Assembly (NCBI RefSeq): GCF_026625765.1
Contig: NZ_CP113062.1
Location: 3,286,001-3,350,000 of the forward strand
Direction of reading: 5' to 3'
DNA from: Frigoribacterium sp. SL97
Lineage (GTDB): Bacteria; Actinomycetota; Actinomycetes; Actinomycetales; Microbacteriaceae
DNA length: 64,000 nt
How positions within the stretch are numbered: position 1 is the first letter of the stretch; each line of letters starts with the position of its first letter. The translations under genes and the position numbers were made by a program. Below the pieces are notes generated by a model. That model searched no databases. It was not told where the DNA came from and worked only from the letters and a program-made list of their open reading frames with translations. Positions 23,929 through 31,500 of the stretch are shown piece after piece.

Positions 23929-24905
23929 GGGCGTTCTCCTTCGAGCGGGTCTGACGGGCCCAGGATGCGGGCGGTGTTGGCGTCCTTCAGACGCAGGATC
24001 TCGGTGCGCACGCGCGTCGAGAAGTCGGTGACGGACTCGCCGTCGTGGGGCCGCATCGGGTCGCCGAACGCGACTCCGACGGGCAGTCGGCCGGGCCGGG
24101 GCCAGCTGCGGCCGCGCGGTTGGGCGATGTTGGCCCCGATCAGGGCGAGCGGCACGACCGGCACGCCGCAGGCCGAGGCGAGGGCGGCGGCGCCGGGCTT
24201 GAAGGCGGCGACGGTGCCGTCCTTCGAGCGGGTGCCCTCGGGGAACACCAGCACGGGGTAGCCGCGCTGCAGCAGCGATCGAGCACTGACCGTGGGCTGC
24301 CCCTGACGCCCCCGGGCGGCCGCCTTGGCCGCGGCGCGTCGGCGGGCCGAGCTCTGCGGAGTCGACCCCGCCGACGCACCGGACGAGGAGGCGCGGGTCG
24401 CGTCGACCGCGGAGGCCGGGGTCCCCGAGCCCCGCTGCACCGGGAACGCGTTGAAGAACAGTTCGGTCAGCTGACGCCGCCAGGGCACGTCGAAGAAGTA
24501 GTCGGCCGCGGCGCCCGTGGCCAGGTAGCGCGCGAGCTTGCGCGGCAGGGCACCGAGGATGAGCGGCGCGTCCAGGTGGCTCGAGTGGTTCGCGACGACG
24601 ATGAAGCCCCCGGTGAGGCCCTCGACCCGGTCGCGGTCGATGACCGTCACGTCGGTGATCGACCAGATCGTCGGCTTGAGCACCATGCGCTGCGCGACGT
24701 AGCGGGCCATCGCGTGTCGCCGCGAGCTGAAGCGGTCGCGGACGTCGCTCGCGACGTCACCGGCACGCTGGGCGACGCCACCGGCCCGCTGGGCGACGTC
24801 CCCGGCTCGCTGGGCGACGTCGGCCCTGACGTCGTCGACCCGCTGGGCCACGGCGTCGAGGCGGGCGTGTTCGCGGCGTCGTTCCCCGTCGTCCTTCACG
24901 CTCAC
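23925..24905 (-). CDS. PlsC-type glycerolipid acyltransferase
   Basis: A 326-residue 1-acylglycerol-3-phosphate or DHAP acyltransferase: motif I NHSSHLD (H-x4-D), motif II FPVQRGSG, motif III FPEGTRSKDG, and motif IV VVPLALIG. An insertion rich in Ser and Ala (about 170-205) separates motifs II and III. The N-terminus contains a heptad-like repeat (AQRAGDV) encoded by tandem DNA near 24770-24840. The GTG at 24905 overlaps the SDR stop (GTGA). It could load the acyl chain used by the AGPS-like enzyme or acylate the sn-2 position later. Confidence 0.88.
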   Translation of the reverse strand: MSVKDDGERRREHARLDAVAQRVDDVRADVAQRAGDVAQRAGGVAQRAGDVASDVRDRFSSRRHAMARYVAQRMVLKPTIWSITDVTVIDRDRVEGLTGGFIVVANHSSHLDAPLILGALPRKLARYLATGAAADYFFDVPWRRQLTELFFNAFPVQRGSGTPASAVDATRASSSGASAGSTPQSSARRRAAAKAAARGRQGQPTVSARSLLQRGYPVLVFPEGTRSKDGTVAAFKPGAAALASACGVPVVPLALIGANIAQPRGRSWPRPGRLPVGVAFGDPMRPHDGESVTDFSTRVRTEILRLKDANTARILGPSDPLEGERP

Positions 24906-25681
24906 TGCCCCACCGGCTTGCGGCGGCTCGACGAGATCGCGCCGGACGCGGCCCGGACGGCGCCCTTGGGGGCGTGCCGGACCAATCCCATCAGCACCTT
25001 GTACCGAAGCGTGGGCATGGAGATCACCTTGCCTTTGTCGACGTCGCGCAGACAGGCGACCACGAGTTGTTCGGTGCTGAGCCACAGGGCGTTGGGTATG
25101 GACGACGACTTTATGCCGGCACGCTGATGGAACTCCGTCCGCACCCAGCCCGGCAGGAGGGCCGTGACGCCCACGCCGGTGCCCTTGAGCTCGACCGAGA
25201 GACCCTCGCTGTACGAGGTCACCCACGCCTTGATCGCCGAGTAGCTGCCCATGGCCATCAGCCCCGCGGTGCTCGACACGTTGACGATGCGACCGCGGCC
25301 GCGCTCGCGCATGGACCTCGCCGCCGCACCCGAGAGCACGAGCACGGCCCGGCACATGACCTCGAACGCGAGGTCGTGCGCGGCGACGTCGGTGGAGGTC
25401 AGCGGGGTGTGCATGCCGAAACCGGCATTGTTCACCAGCAGGTCGACGGGGCGGGTCGGGTCGGCCAGCCGTTCGGCCACCCGGTCGACGTCGCGACGGT
25501 CGCCGAGGTCGGCCGCGAGCACCTCGACGTCACGGCCGAGCGCGCGCAGGGCGGTCGCCGTCTCGTCGAGTCGGGTGAGGTCACGAGCGACCAGGACGAT
25601 GTCCCAGCCGCGCATGGAGAGTTGGCGGGCGAATTCGGCTCCGATGCCGGACGTGCCCCCGGTGACGAGCGCTACAGCCAT
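24902..25681 (-). CDS. Short-chain dehydrogenase/reductase, candidate acyl/alkyl-DHAP reductase
   Basis: A 259-residue classical SDR: TGGTSGIG nucleotide loop, NNAG, catalytic Ser in VNVSSTAG and YSAIK (Y-x3-K). In ether-lipid synthesis the alkyl-DHAP ketone must be reduced, and the mammalian enzyme for this (DHRS7B/PexRAP) is an SDR, so this is the natural candidate; the sequence alone cannot exclude a general ketoacyl reductase. First gene of the operon; TATCGT 7 nt before the ATG suggests a leaderless mRNA. Divergent from the di-iron gene at 25780. Confidence 0.85.
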   Translation of the reverse strand: MAVALVTGGTSGIGAEFARQLSMRGWDIVLVARDLTRLDETATALRALGRDVEVLAADLGDRRDVDRVAERLADPTRPVDLLVNNAGFGMHTPLTSTDVAAHDLAFEVMCRAVLVLSGAAARSMRERGRGRIVNVSSTAGLMAMGSYSAIKAWVTSYSEGLSVELKGTGVGVTALLPGWVRTEFHQRAGIKSSSIPNALWLSTEQLVVACLRDVDKGKVISMPTLRYKVLMGLVRHAPKGAVRAASGAISSSRRKPVGQ

Positions 25682-25688
25682 GCCGCTT

Positions 25689-25694
25689 ACGATA
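25689..25694 (-). promoter_or_regulatory. -10 box (TATCGT) of the SDR-PlsC-AGPS operon
   Basis: TATCGT on the minus strand, 7 nt before the ATG at 25681, inside the 98-bp divergent gap of the lipid locus. Confidence 0.5.
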
Positions 25695-25779
25695 CGGTGC
25701 TGAGAGCAGACTGCGCGCATCGAGACACGTTCGAGGCCCTTCTCGCCTCGTCCACTTCTGCCCCGGAGGACCCCCTGTC

Positions 25780-26601
25780 ATGACGACCAGAGATGCCCCG
25801 CGCGCCGACCCCGACTTCGACATCCGCGAGTTCACCAAGACGGCCCAGGGCAACTGGCGCCCCGACCTCGACCTGTCCGGCTTCGCCGACCGCCCCCTGG
25901 GCCCCGACGCCCTGCGCCTCGTCCGCCATCTCGGACGTCTCGAGAGCGCCACGATGGAGAACCTGCGCAACCTCCTGGTGACGGCCACCCACAAGGACAC
26001 GAGGGTCACCGCGTTCCTCGTGACGTGGGCGTTCGAGAAGTTCTGGCTGGCCGACGCCCTCGACGCCGTCCTCGAGGCCCACGGCGAGCCCCGCAACCGC
26101 GACGTGACCGAGGGGCCCAAGCGTCACGCCGCCTCCGAGGCCGTCGAGCGCCGTGGCCCGATCACCCGGGCCCTCCAGGCCATCACCGTCGGGTCCCCCA
26201 TCGTCGCCGTGCACACGACGACGGGGGCCGTCGACGAATGGGTGCTCCGAGAGGCATACGACCGCCTCGACGAGCTCGCGGCACACCCCACGCTGACCAC
26301 CGTGATCGACCGTGTGAGGGTCGTGAAGGGTCGTCACGAGCAGTTCTTCGCGAGCGAGGCCGACTGGCGCCTGCGCGACTCGCGCCGGTCGGTGAAGATG
26401 ACCCGCGCCTCCTTGCTGACGGCCGTCTGGCCGATCGGCGCCGTCGAGCGCGCCGACTCCGAGCGCACCTTCTTCGACGCCACCGTCTTCGGCGGGGCCG
26501 AGGGCCACCTGCGCGCCGACCGCGTGGGCGCGCAGGTCGCCGACCTGCCGGGCCTGGACGCCTCCGTCGGGGCGGCCGTGACCAGAAAGCTGACCGCATG
26601 A
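25780..26601 (+). CDS. Ferritin-like protein, degenerate di-iron paralogue
   Basis: A 273-residue helical protein that aligns without gaps in its key helices to the product at 28971. In the place of the metal ligands it keeps Glu55, Glu153 and His186, but the first ExxH has become K87-F-W-L90 and the Glu of the second has become Lys183. Three of six expected ligands are therefore lost, so it should not form a normal di-iron centre. GGAGG precedes the ATG by 9 nt. Its stop overlaps the reductase start (ATGA). A structural or regulatory partner of the intact paralogue is the simplest guess. Confidence 0.7.
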   Translation: MTTRDAPRADPDFDIREFTKTAQGNWRPDLDLSGFADRPLGPDALRLVRHLGRLESATMENLRNLLVTATHKDTRVTAFLVTWAFEKFWLADALDAVLEAHGEPRNRDVTEGPKRHAASEAVERRGPITRALQAITVGSPIVAVHTTTGAVDEWVLREAYDRLDELAAHPTLTTVIDRVRVVKGRHEQFFASEADWRLRDSRRSVKMTRASLLTAVWPIGAVERADSERTFFDATVFGGAEGHLRADRVGAQVADLPGLDASVGAAVTRKLTA

Positions 26602-28949
26602 GCTCCACCCCCGGCCTCGCGCTGCCCGACCAGACCCCGGGCGCCACCCGAGTCGACCTCGGCGGCTCGCACGTCCTGCTCACCGGCGGCACCGGCTTCG
26701 TCGGCCAGGCGATCCTCGAGCGTCTGCTCTCGTCGCACCCCGGCACGACGGTCACGCTCCTCATCCGACCGAAGGCCGGCACCTCGGCCGAGGGGCGTCT
26801 GCGGCACCTGCTGAAGAAGCCGGTCTTCGCCTCGTGGCGCGAGGCCGTCGGGGCCGAGGGCGTCGAGAAGGCCCTCGCCGAGCGGCTCCGGGTGATCGAG
26901 AGCGGTCTGGGCGACCTGCCCGACCTGCCCGACGACCTCGACGTCGTCATCCACAGCGCGTCCACGGTGTCGTTCGACCCGCCGATCGACCAGGCCTTCG
27001 AGACCAACGTCGGCGGGGCGGTCGGGCTCTACGAGGCCCTGCGGAAGACGGGCACCGACCCGCACGTCGTGCACGTGTCGACCGCCTACGTCGGCGGCAT
27101 CCGCAAGGGCGTGTTCCCCGAGGCGTCGCTCGGCCACACCGTCGACTGGCGTGTCGAGCGCGCCGCCGCCGCCGACGCCCGCGCCCGGGTCGAGGCCGCC
27201 TCCCGCCAGCCCGAGACGCTTCGCACCTTCCTCGCCCAGGGTCGTGCGGCGCACGGCAAGACCGGTCCGCAGGCGGTCGCCACGGCCGCAGAAGACGCCC
27301 GCGTCGCCTGGGTCAAGGCCCGTCTCGTCGACTACGGACGCACCCGGGCCGAGACGCTCGGCTGGACCGACGTCTACACGCTGACCAAGGCCTTCGCCGA
27401 GCGCGCCGCCGAAGAGCTCTGGGCCGAGGCCGGGCACCGCCTGTCGGTCGTCCGACCGGCGATCGTCGAGAGCGCCCACCGGCACCCCTACCCCGGCTGG
27501 ATCGACGGCTTCAAGGTCGCCGACCCGCTGATCATGTCGTACGCCCGCGGGCTGCTGCCCGAGTTCCCCGGCGTGCCCGACAGCGTGCTCGACGTGATCC
27601 CGGTCGACTACGTCGTCAACGTCATCCTCACCGTCGCGGCGAACCCGGTCGAGGCCGGCAGCCCCCAGTACTTCCACGCCAGCTCGGGCGGCAGCAACCC
27701 GTTCTCGATCCTGCGCATGTTCGAGAACCTCAAGGCGTTCTTCACGGCCAACCCGCTGCCCCGCGACGAGCACTCGTCGATCGAGGCGCCGCACTGGAAC
27801 TTCCCAGGCGTGCGCAAGGTCGAGGGCGCCATCCGCACCGCGAACCGTGTCAACGACGTCCGCGAGGCCGTGCTCACGCGACTGCCGAGCACGCTGCGCA
27901 CCCGGACGGCGCTGGCCGGGGTCCAGACGCGGCGGGCCGACCTCGAGTCGCTGCAGAGCCTCACCGACCTCTACCGCCACTACGTGCAGTCCGAGATCAT
28001 CTTCGACGACCGACGCACCCGGGCCCTGCACGCCGGACTCCCCGCGGGCTCGCCCGCGGACATCGGCTTCGACGTGACCGACGTCGACTGGGAGGCCTAC
28101 TTCCAAGAAGTGCACTTCCCGTCCATCACCTCGATGACCCGGGCGTTCTCGGTGCGACCCGCCGCGTCGGCCGCCGTCGCCGACACGCGGGCCCTGCCGC
28201 CGCGCGACGACGTCGTGGCCGTGTTCGACCTCGAGGGCACGGTGCTCGACAGCAACATCGTCGAGCAGTACCTCTGGGTGCGCTCGGCCGGGTTCCGCAA
28301 GGCCGCCTGGCCCGGCGAGGTCGCCAGCCTGCTCACCTCGCTGCCGCGCTACCTCCGGGCCGAGGGTCGCGACCGCGGCGAGTTCATCCGCACGTTCTCC
28401 CGACGGTACGAGGGCATGCCCGTCGCGCGGCTCTCGGGAGTGGTCCGGTCACGCGGCTACGCCGACACGGTCCTGCGCCACACCCTCCCCGACGCGCTCG
28501 CCCGACTGGCCGAGCACCGTGCCGCCGGGCACCGCACGGTACTGGTCACGGGCTCGATCGACACCCTGACGACTCCCCTGGCACACCTCTTCGACGACGT
28601 CGTCGCCAGCACGATGCACCAGCGCAGCGGCGTCTACACGGGTTACCTCGCACAGCCTCCGCTGGTCGACGAGGCCCGTGCCGCCTGGCTGCGCCAGTAC
28701 GCCCAGGCGAACGACATCGATCTCTCGGGGTCGTACGGTTATGGTGACTCGTTCGCCGACCTCGCCTGGCTCGAGATGGTCGGCCACCCGAACGCGGTCA
28801 ACCCCGACAGCAATCTGGCACGCGAGGCGCTCCGAAGAAGATGGAGCATCCGCGATTGGACTCGCAGCGGCCCCCACGGCAGAAGCGGCACCAGCACCAC
28901 GAGCGGCACCAGCAGCACCACAGCGAAAGGAGACGGAGGCAGGGCCTGA
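26598..28949 (+). CDS. Fatty acyl-CoA/ACP reductase fused to a HAD-like phosphatase domain
   Basis: A 783-residue fusion. Residues about 25-350 are an extended-SDR reductase of the Male-sterility/NAD-binding-4 type: TGGTGFVG at 29-36, HSASTVSFD, and catalytic Y260-x3-K264; residues to about 515 fit the FAR C-terminal helical domain. Residues about 540-745 are a HAD-IB domain: motif I FDLEGTVLDSN, motif II VTGS, motif IV GDSFADL. Motif I reads D544-x-E546 where D-x-D is usual, so phosphatase activity may be altered. It would supply the fatty alcohol needed by the AGPS-like enzyme. Coupled to the upstream ferritin-like gene. Confidence 0.85.
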   Translation: MSSTPGLALPDQTPGATRVDLGGSHVLLTGGTGFVGQAILERLLSSHPGTTVTLLIRPKAGTSAEGRLRHLLKKPVFASWREAVGAEGVEKALAERLRVIESGLGDLPDLPDDLDVVIHSASTVSFDPPIDQAFETNVGGAVGLYEALRKTGTDPHVVHVSTAYVGGIRKGVFPEASLGHTVDWRVERAAAADARARVEAASRQPETLRTFLAQGRAAHGKTGPQAVATAAEDARVAWVKARLVDYGRTRAETLGWTDVYTLTKAFAERAAEELWAEAGHRLSVVRPAIVESAHRHPYPGWIDGFKVADPLIMSYARGLLPEFPGVPDSVLDVIPVDYVVNVILTVAANPVEAGSPQYFHASSGGSNPFSILRMFENLKAFFTANPLPRDEHSSIEAPHWNFPGVRKVEGAIRTANRVNDVREAVLTRLPSTLRTRTALAGVQTRRADLESLQSLTDLYRHYVQSEIIFDDRRTRALHAGLPAGSPADIGFDVTDVDWEAYFQEVHFPSITSMTRAFSVRPAASAAVADTRALPPRDDVVAVFDLEGTVLDSNIVEQYLWVRSAGFRKAAWPGEVASLLTSLPRYLRAEGRDRGEFIRTFSRRYEGMPVARLSGVVRSRGYADTVLRHTLPDALARLAEHRAAGHRTVLVTGSIDTLTTPLAHLFDDVVASTMHQRSGVYTGYLAQPPLVDEARAAWLRQYAQANDIDLSGSYGYGDSFADLAWLEMVGHPNAVNPDSNLAREALRRRWSIRDWTRSGPHGRSGTSTTSGTSSTTAKGDGGRA

Positions 28950-28970
28950 GCCCGCGCCTCCTGACATCAC

Positions 28971-29807
28971 ATGGCCTTCGACATCGACAAGTTCGCCGCG
29001 ACCTCCGAACGCCTGAGCTGGGACGACCTCGACCTCGACCACTTCCGGAAGAACCCGCTCTCGGCCGACTCGCTGCGGACGCTGCGCTACATGGCCGACG
29101 TCGAGTACCACACGGTCTGCTACACCCGTGACCTCCTCACGACTCCTTCTCACAAAGAGAACGAGATGACCACGTTCATGACGATGTGGAACCGCGAGGA
29201 GTTCTGGCACGGCGAGGCCCTCGCCGCGATCCTCGAGGTCCACGGCATCACGGTCGACTACGACCAGCTCCGCGCGAACCGGCTCAAGCTCGGCTGGCGT
29301 GAGCGCCTCGACCCGGTCAAGCAGGGCCTGCTCGGCAAGATCGTGGGCTCGGACTTCGTCGCCGTCCACATGTCGTGGGGCGCGGCCAACGAGTACTCGG
29401 CCGTGTCGGCGTACAAGCGCATGGCCGAGCTCGAACAGGACCCGGTCCTCGCCGAGTTGCTGAAGCGCATCGCCAAGCAAGAGGCCCGCCACGTCGCGTT
29501 CTACGTCTCGCAGGCCCGTGAGCGTCTGCTCGCGAGCAAGAAGGCGCAGAAGCTGACGCGCTTCCTGCTGTCGAAGGTCTGGGCCCCGGTCGGCTCGTCC
29601 ATCATGGAGGTCGACGACGTCAAGTTCGTCTTCGGCCAGCTGATGAGCGGCGAAGAGGGCCGCAAGGCCGCCGTCAAGCTCGATCAGAACATCTCGAACC
29701 TCCCGGGCATGAGCGGTCTGACGATCTTCCAGAAGGCCCTCGACGGCCTGGGCATCCGCGCGGACTCGGTCGGCGGCTCCTCCGCCGGTTCGGTCGCCAC
29801 GGCGTGA
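28971..29807 (+). CDS. Ferritin-like di-iron protein, candidate lipid desaturase/oxygenase
   Basis: A 278-residue helical protein with a full carboxylate di-iron ligand set in acyl-ACP-desaturase order: Glu45; Glu77-x2-His80 (EFWH); Glu141; Glu171-x2-His174 (EARH). No membrane helices are evident. It sits between the acyl reductase and a LysR-HTH protein. Its place in an ether-lipid locus makes desaturation of the alkyl ether to a vinyl ether (plasmalogen) an attractive but untested role; acyl-chain desaturation or hydroxylation is possible too. The ATG at 28971 lacks a close ribosome binding site; a CGCGCCTCC word lies 10 bp upstream. Confidence 0.75.
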   Translation: MAFDIDKFAATSERLSWDDLDLDHFRKNPLSADSLRTLRYMADVEYHTVCYTRDLLTTPSHKENEMTTFMTMWNREEFWHGEALAAILEVHGITVDYDQLRANRLKLGWRERLDPVKQGLLGKIVGSDFVAVHMSWGAANEYSAVSAYKRMAELEQDPVLAELLKRIAKQEARHVAFYVSQARERLLASKKAQKLTRFLLSKVWAPVGSSIMEVDDVKFVFGQLMSGEEGRKAAVKLDQNISNLPGMSGLTIFQKALDGLGIRADSVGGSSAGSVATA

Positions 29808-30151
29808 AGACCAGCCACCTGAGACACTTCCTGGTCGCGGCCGACGTGCTGCACTTCCCGGTGGCGGCCGACAAGCTCGGCATCTCGCGGCAGAAGCTCG
29901 AGTCGTCGATCGAGGCCCTCGAGCTCGAGTTCGGTGCGAAGCTGTTCGACCGCGACGTCACGCCCTACCGGTTGACCAAGGCCGGCAAGGCGGCGGTGGT
30001 CGTCGCCGAGGACGAACTGGCGAGTCCTTCCACCCCGACCCCGCCGCCACCCCCGCCGGCCGGCGGCAAGGCCAAGGCGTCGAAGGGCAAGGGCCGTACG
30101 CCCGCCGTCAAGGGCCAGCCCAAGCCGTTCAAGAAGCGCCAGGGCCGCTAG
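29804..30151 (+). CDS. LysR-type helix-turn-helix protein with Pro/Lys-rich tail
   Basis: A 115-residue protein. Residues 1-65 match the LysR winged-helix DNA-binding domain (LRHFLVAADVLHFPVAADKL, SRQKLESSIEALE, KLFDRD, LTKAGKA). The usual effector domain of about 200 residues is missing and is replaced by a run of prolines and a lysine-rich tail (KAKASKGKGRTP). The GTG start overlaps the stop of the di-iron gene, so it is part of the lipid operon. It may be a truncated regulator that still binds DNA, perhaps without an inducer, or a non-specific DNA binder. Confidence 0.7.
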   Translation: MKTSHLRHFLVAADVLHFPVAADKLGISRQKLESSIEALELEFGAKLFDRDVTPYRLTKAGKAAVVVAEDELASPSTPTPPPPPPAGGKAKASKGKGRTPAVKGQPKPFKKRQGR

Positions 30152-30197
30152 CAGCGCCTGAGGCGGGCCGCCCGCTCGCCACCGCATCACACCGCAC

Positions 30198-30250
30198 CAC
30201 GAAGTGGACACGGCACCGCGTTTTCGCCTGGTGCGGTGTCCACTTCGTGG
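30198..30250. repeat. 53-bp intergenic palindrome (CCACGAAGTGG family)
   Basis: Arms of 21 bp with one mismatch (starting CCACGAAGTGGACACGGCAC and ending in its complement) around an 11-bp spacer. The arm is closely related to the ends of nuclease-gene cassette 1. It lies between two convergent genes, so a terminator role is also possible. Confidence 0.85.
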
Positions 30251-30275
30251 CGGAGTGCGCCTCATGGCGAGATGG

Positions 30276-30614
30276 TCAGTTCGTGGCGGCGTCGGGCCCG
30301 ACCGTGGCGAACCAATCCGCGTACCGCGTGTTCCGTGCCATGCGGCGGGTCTCGTCGGGGGCGTCGTCGTCGCACCACACCGGGCCGCGTTCACCAAGCA
30401 ACGTCTTCGCGGCGTCGACCCGGGCCCGCGCGTCCTCGACGGCGGCAGCGTCGTCGGCGGCCAGCGCCGTCTTCTTCGCGCGTCGCGCCTCCATCAGGTC
30501 GTGGACCAAGGAGGCGCGGGTCGCCTCGTCGAGGCGAGGATCGGTCCGGCGCCACAGCCGGCCGCGGACCACGAGGTACCGGCCGTCGGGCGTGACCAGG
30601 GGTTCGGCGCTCAT
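30276..30614 (-). CDS. Conserved hypothetical protein at the end of the HepT-MntA operon
   Basis: A 112-residue soluble protein with VTPDGRYLVVRGRLWRRTDP and a long charged helix, ending LLGERGPVWCDDDAP...NTRYADWFA. I recognise this layout as a conserved actinobacterial hypothetical protein without known function. Its ATG overlaps the hepT stop (ATGA), but such proteins also occur away from toxin-antitoxin loci, so the link may be chance. Confidence 0.65.
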   Translation of the reverse strand: MSAEPLVTPDGRYLVVRGRLWRRTDPRLDEATRASLVHDLMEARRAKKTALAADDAAAVEDARARVDAAKTLLGERGPVWCDDDAPDETRRMARNTRYADWFATVGPDAATN

Positions 30615-30955
30615 CCGTCGCGTCGGTGACGCTGCACGAGGGAGTGCAGGAGGGGAAAGCTCCGGGTCACGGTCTGCCAGAGGGTCTCACGGTCGAGGCG
30701 ATCGTAGTGATGGACGACGAAGTCGCGATTCTTGGCGGCGAGTGAGAACTCGACCTCGTGGAACCTCGTGCCGTCGTACGCGACCAAGCGCTTGCTCAGG
30801 TCACCGGCCCGGTTGGCCAGCGCCTCGAACGCCAACGGAAGCGCAGGGTCGCCGTCGAACGCCTCGCGACCACGGGACACGAGCTCGGCCGAGGCCGCCA
30901 GGGTCGCGTCGAGGTCGACCAGCCAACGTTCGGCGCGGTCCGGAGAGGGGTTCAC
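30611..30955 (-). CDS. hepT: HepT-like toxin (HEPN domain)
   Basis: A 114-residue helical HEPN-family protein with the RX4HXY motif at about R77-H82-Y84 (RDFVVHHY), the active site of HepT ribonuclease toxins. In known HepT-MntA pairs the nucleotidyltransferase partner AMPylates the tyrosine of this motif to silence it. The GTG start overlaps the stop of the mntA frame (GTGA). The toxin reading frame is intact, which matters because the adjacent antitoxin frame appears broken. Confidence 0.8.
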   Translation of the reverse strand: MNPSPDRAERWLVDLDATLAASAELVSRGREAFDGDPALPLAFEALANRAGDLSKRLVAYDGTRFHEVEFSLAAKNRDFVVHHYDRLDRETLWQTVTRSFPLLHSLVQRHRRDG

Positions 30956-31444
30956 ACGGGCACCGCTTGTGTCAGGATCTCGCGGTCGGCCTCGGGGTCG
31001 AGCCCCCGCCGGGACACGACGTCGACCGGACGCTGGAACACGGCTTCCATGTCGATCTCGAACTGCGCGAAGTCGAAGTAGGTCGCCTCGGCCCCCGGAT
31101 CGACCAGGAGGTCGATGTCACTGTCGTCGGTCTCGGTCCCGCGAGCGACCGACCCGAAGACGCTGACGGCGTCGATGTGGCTCAGGCCCGCGAGGCGCCG
31201 GACGAGACCGGCACGCGAGGTGATCCTCGTCCAGCAGCGAAACGCCCTCTCGACCAGACGGAGGACGCTCGGACATCTCGACGAAACGGCTCCACGGCAC
31301 GATGACGACCTCGGGGCGGCGGTGCGGCCCCACGGCAACGGCCGGACGGTCGGGGTCGAGCCGGAAGTCCCTCATGAGGCGGCTGAAGCCGCTGCGGGCA
31401 TCAGCCACGGCGAGGACGTCGGCGCTTCGGATGGAGGTCTCCAT
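30952..31444 (-). pseudogene. mntA: Phd-MntA fusion antitoxin with an apparent one-base frameshift
   Basis: From the ATG at 31444 the first 65 or so codons give a Phd/YefM-like domain (SADVLAVADARSGFSRLMRD...PEVVIVPWSRFVEM). From about 31225 the coding continues in another frame with a MNT nucleotidyltransferase: VFGSVARGTETDDSDIDLLVD carries GSx10DxD. Removing one G where the minus strand reads GACGAGGATCACC joins the frames into LLDEITSRAGLVRRLAG and gives a 163-residue protein. The distal frame has no plausible ATG or GTG of its own, only a poor TTG. Either the antitoxin is inactivated, ribosomes slip here, or the base is a sequencing error. Confidence 0.6.
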
Positions 31445-31451
31445 GGAGACG

Positions 31452-31457
31452 ATGCTA
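31452..31457 (-). promoter_or_regulatory. -10 box (TAGCAT) of the toxin-antitoxin operon
   Basis: TAGCAT on the minus strand, 7 nt before the ATG at 31444; leaderless pattern. Confidence 0.5.
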
Positions 31458-31475
31458 GCGCGGAGCCCCTCATCG

Positions 31476-31496
31476 TGTACATCTTTCTGTACATCT
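31476..31496. promoter_or_regulatory. Candidate autoregulatory operator: two TGTACATCT direct repeats
   Basis: TGTACATCT occurs at 31476 and 31488, each holding the palindrome TGTACA, 12 bp apart and about 20 bp upstream of the TAGCAT box. A Phd-type domain encoded by the operon is the natural binder. Confidence 0.5.
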
Positions 31497-31500
31497 GCTC

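Noticed and set aside
26025..28949. A possible 974-residue fusion extending upstream of the acyl reductase
   Set aside because: The extra N-terminal residues are the out-of-frame reading of the ferritin-like gene; the ATGA overlap at 26598 is the real start.
28935..28961. Regulatory hairpin (GGAGGC...GCCTCC) between the acyl reductase and di-iron genes
   Set aside because: The complementarity is short and comes from a copy of the dispersed word; no clear sequestration of a ribosome binding site could be shown.
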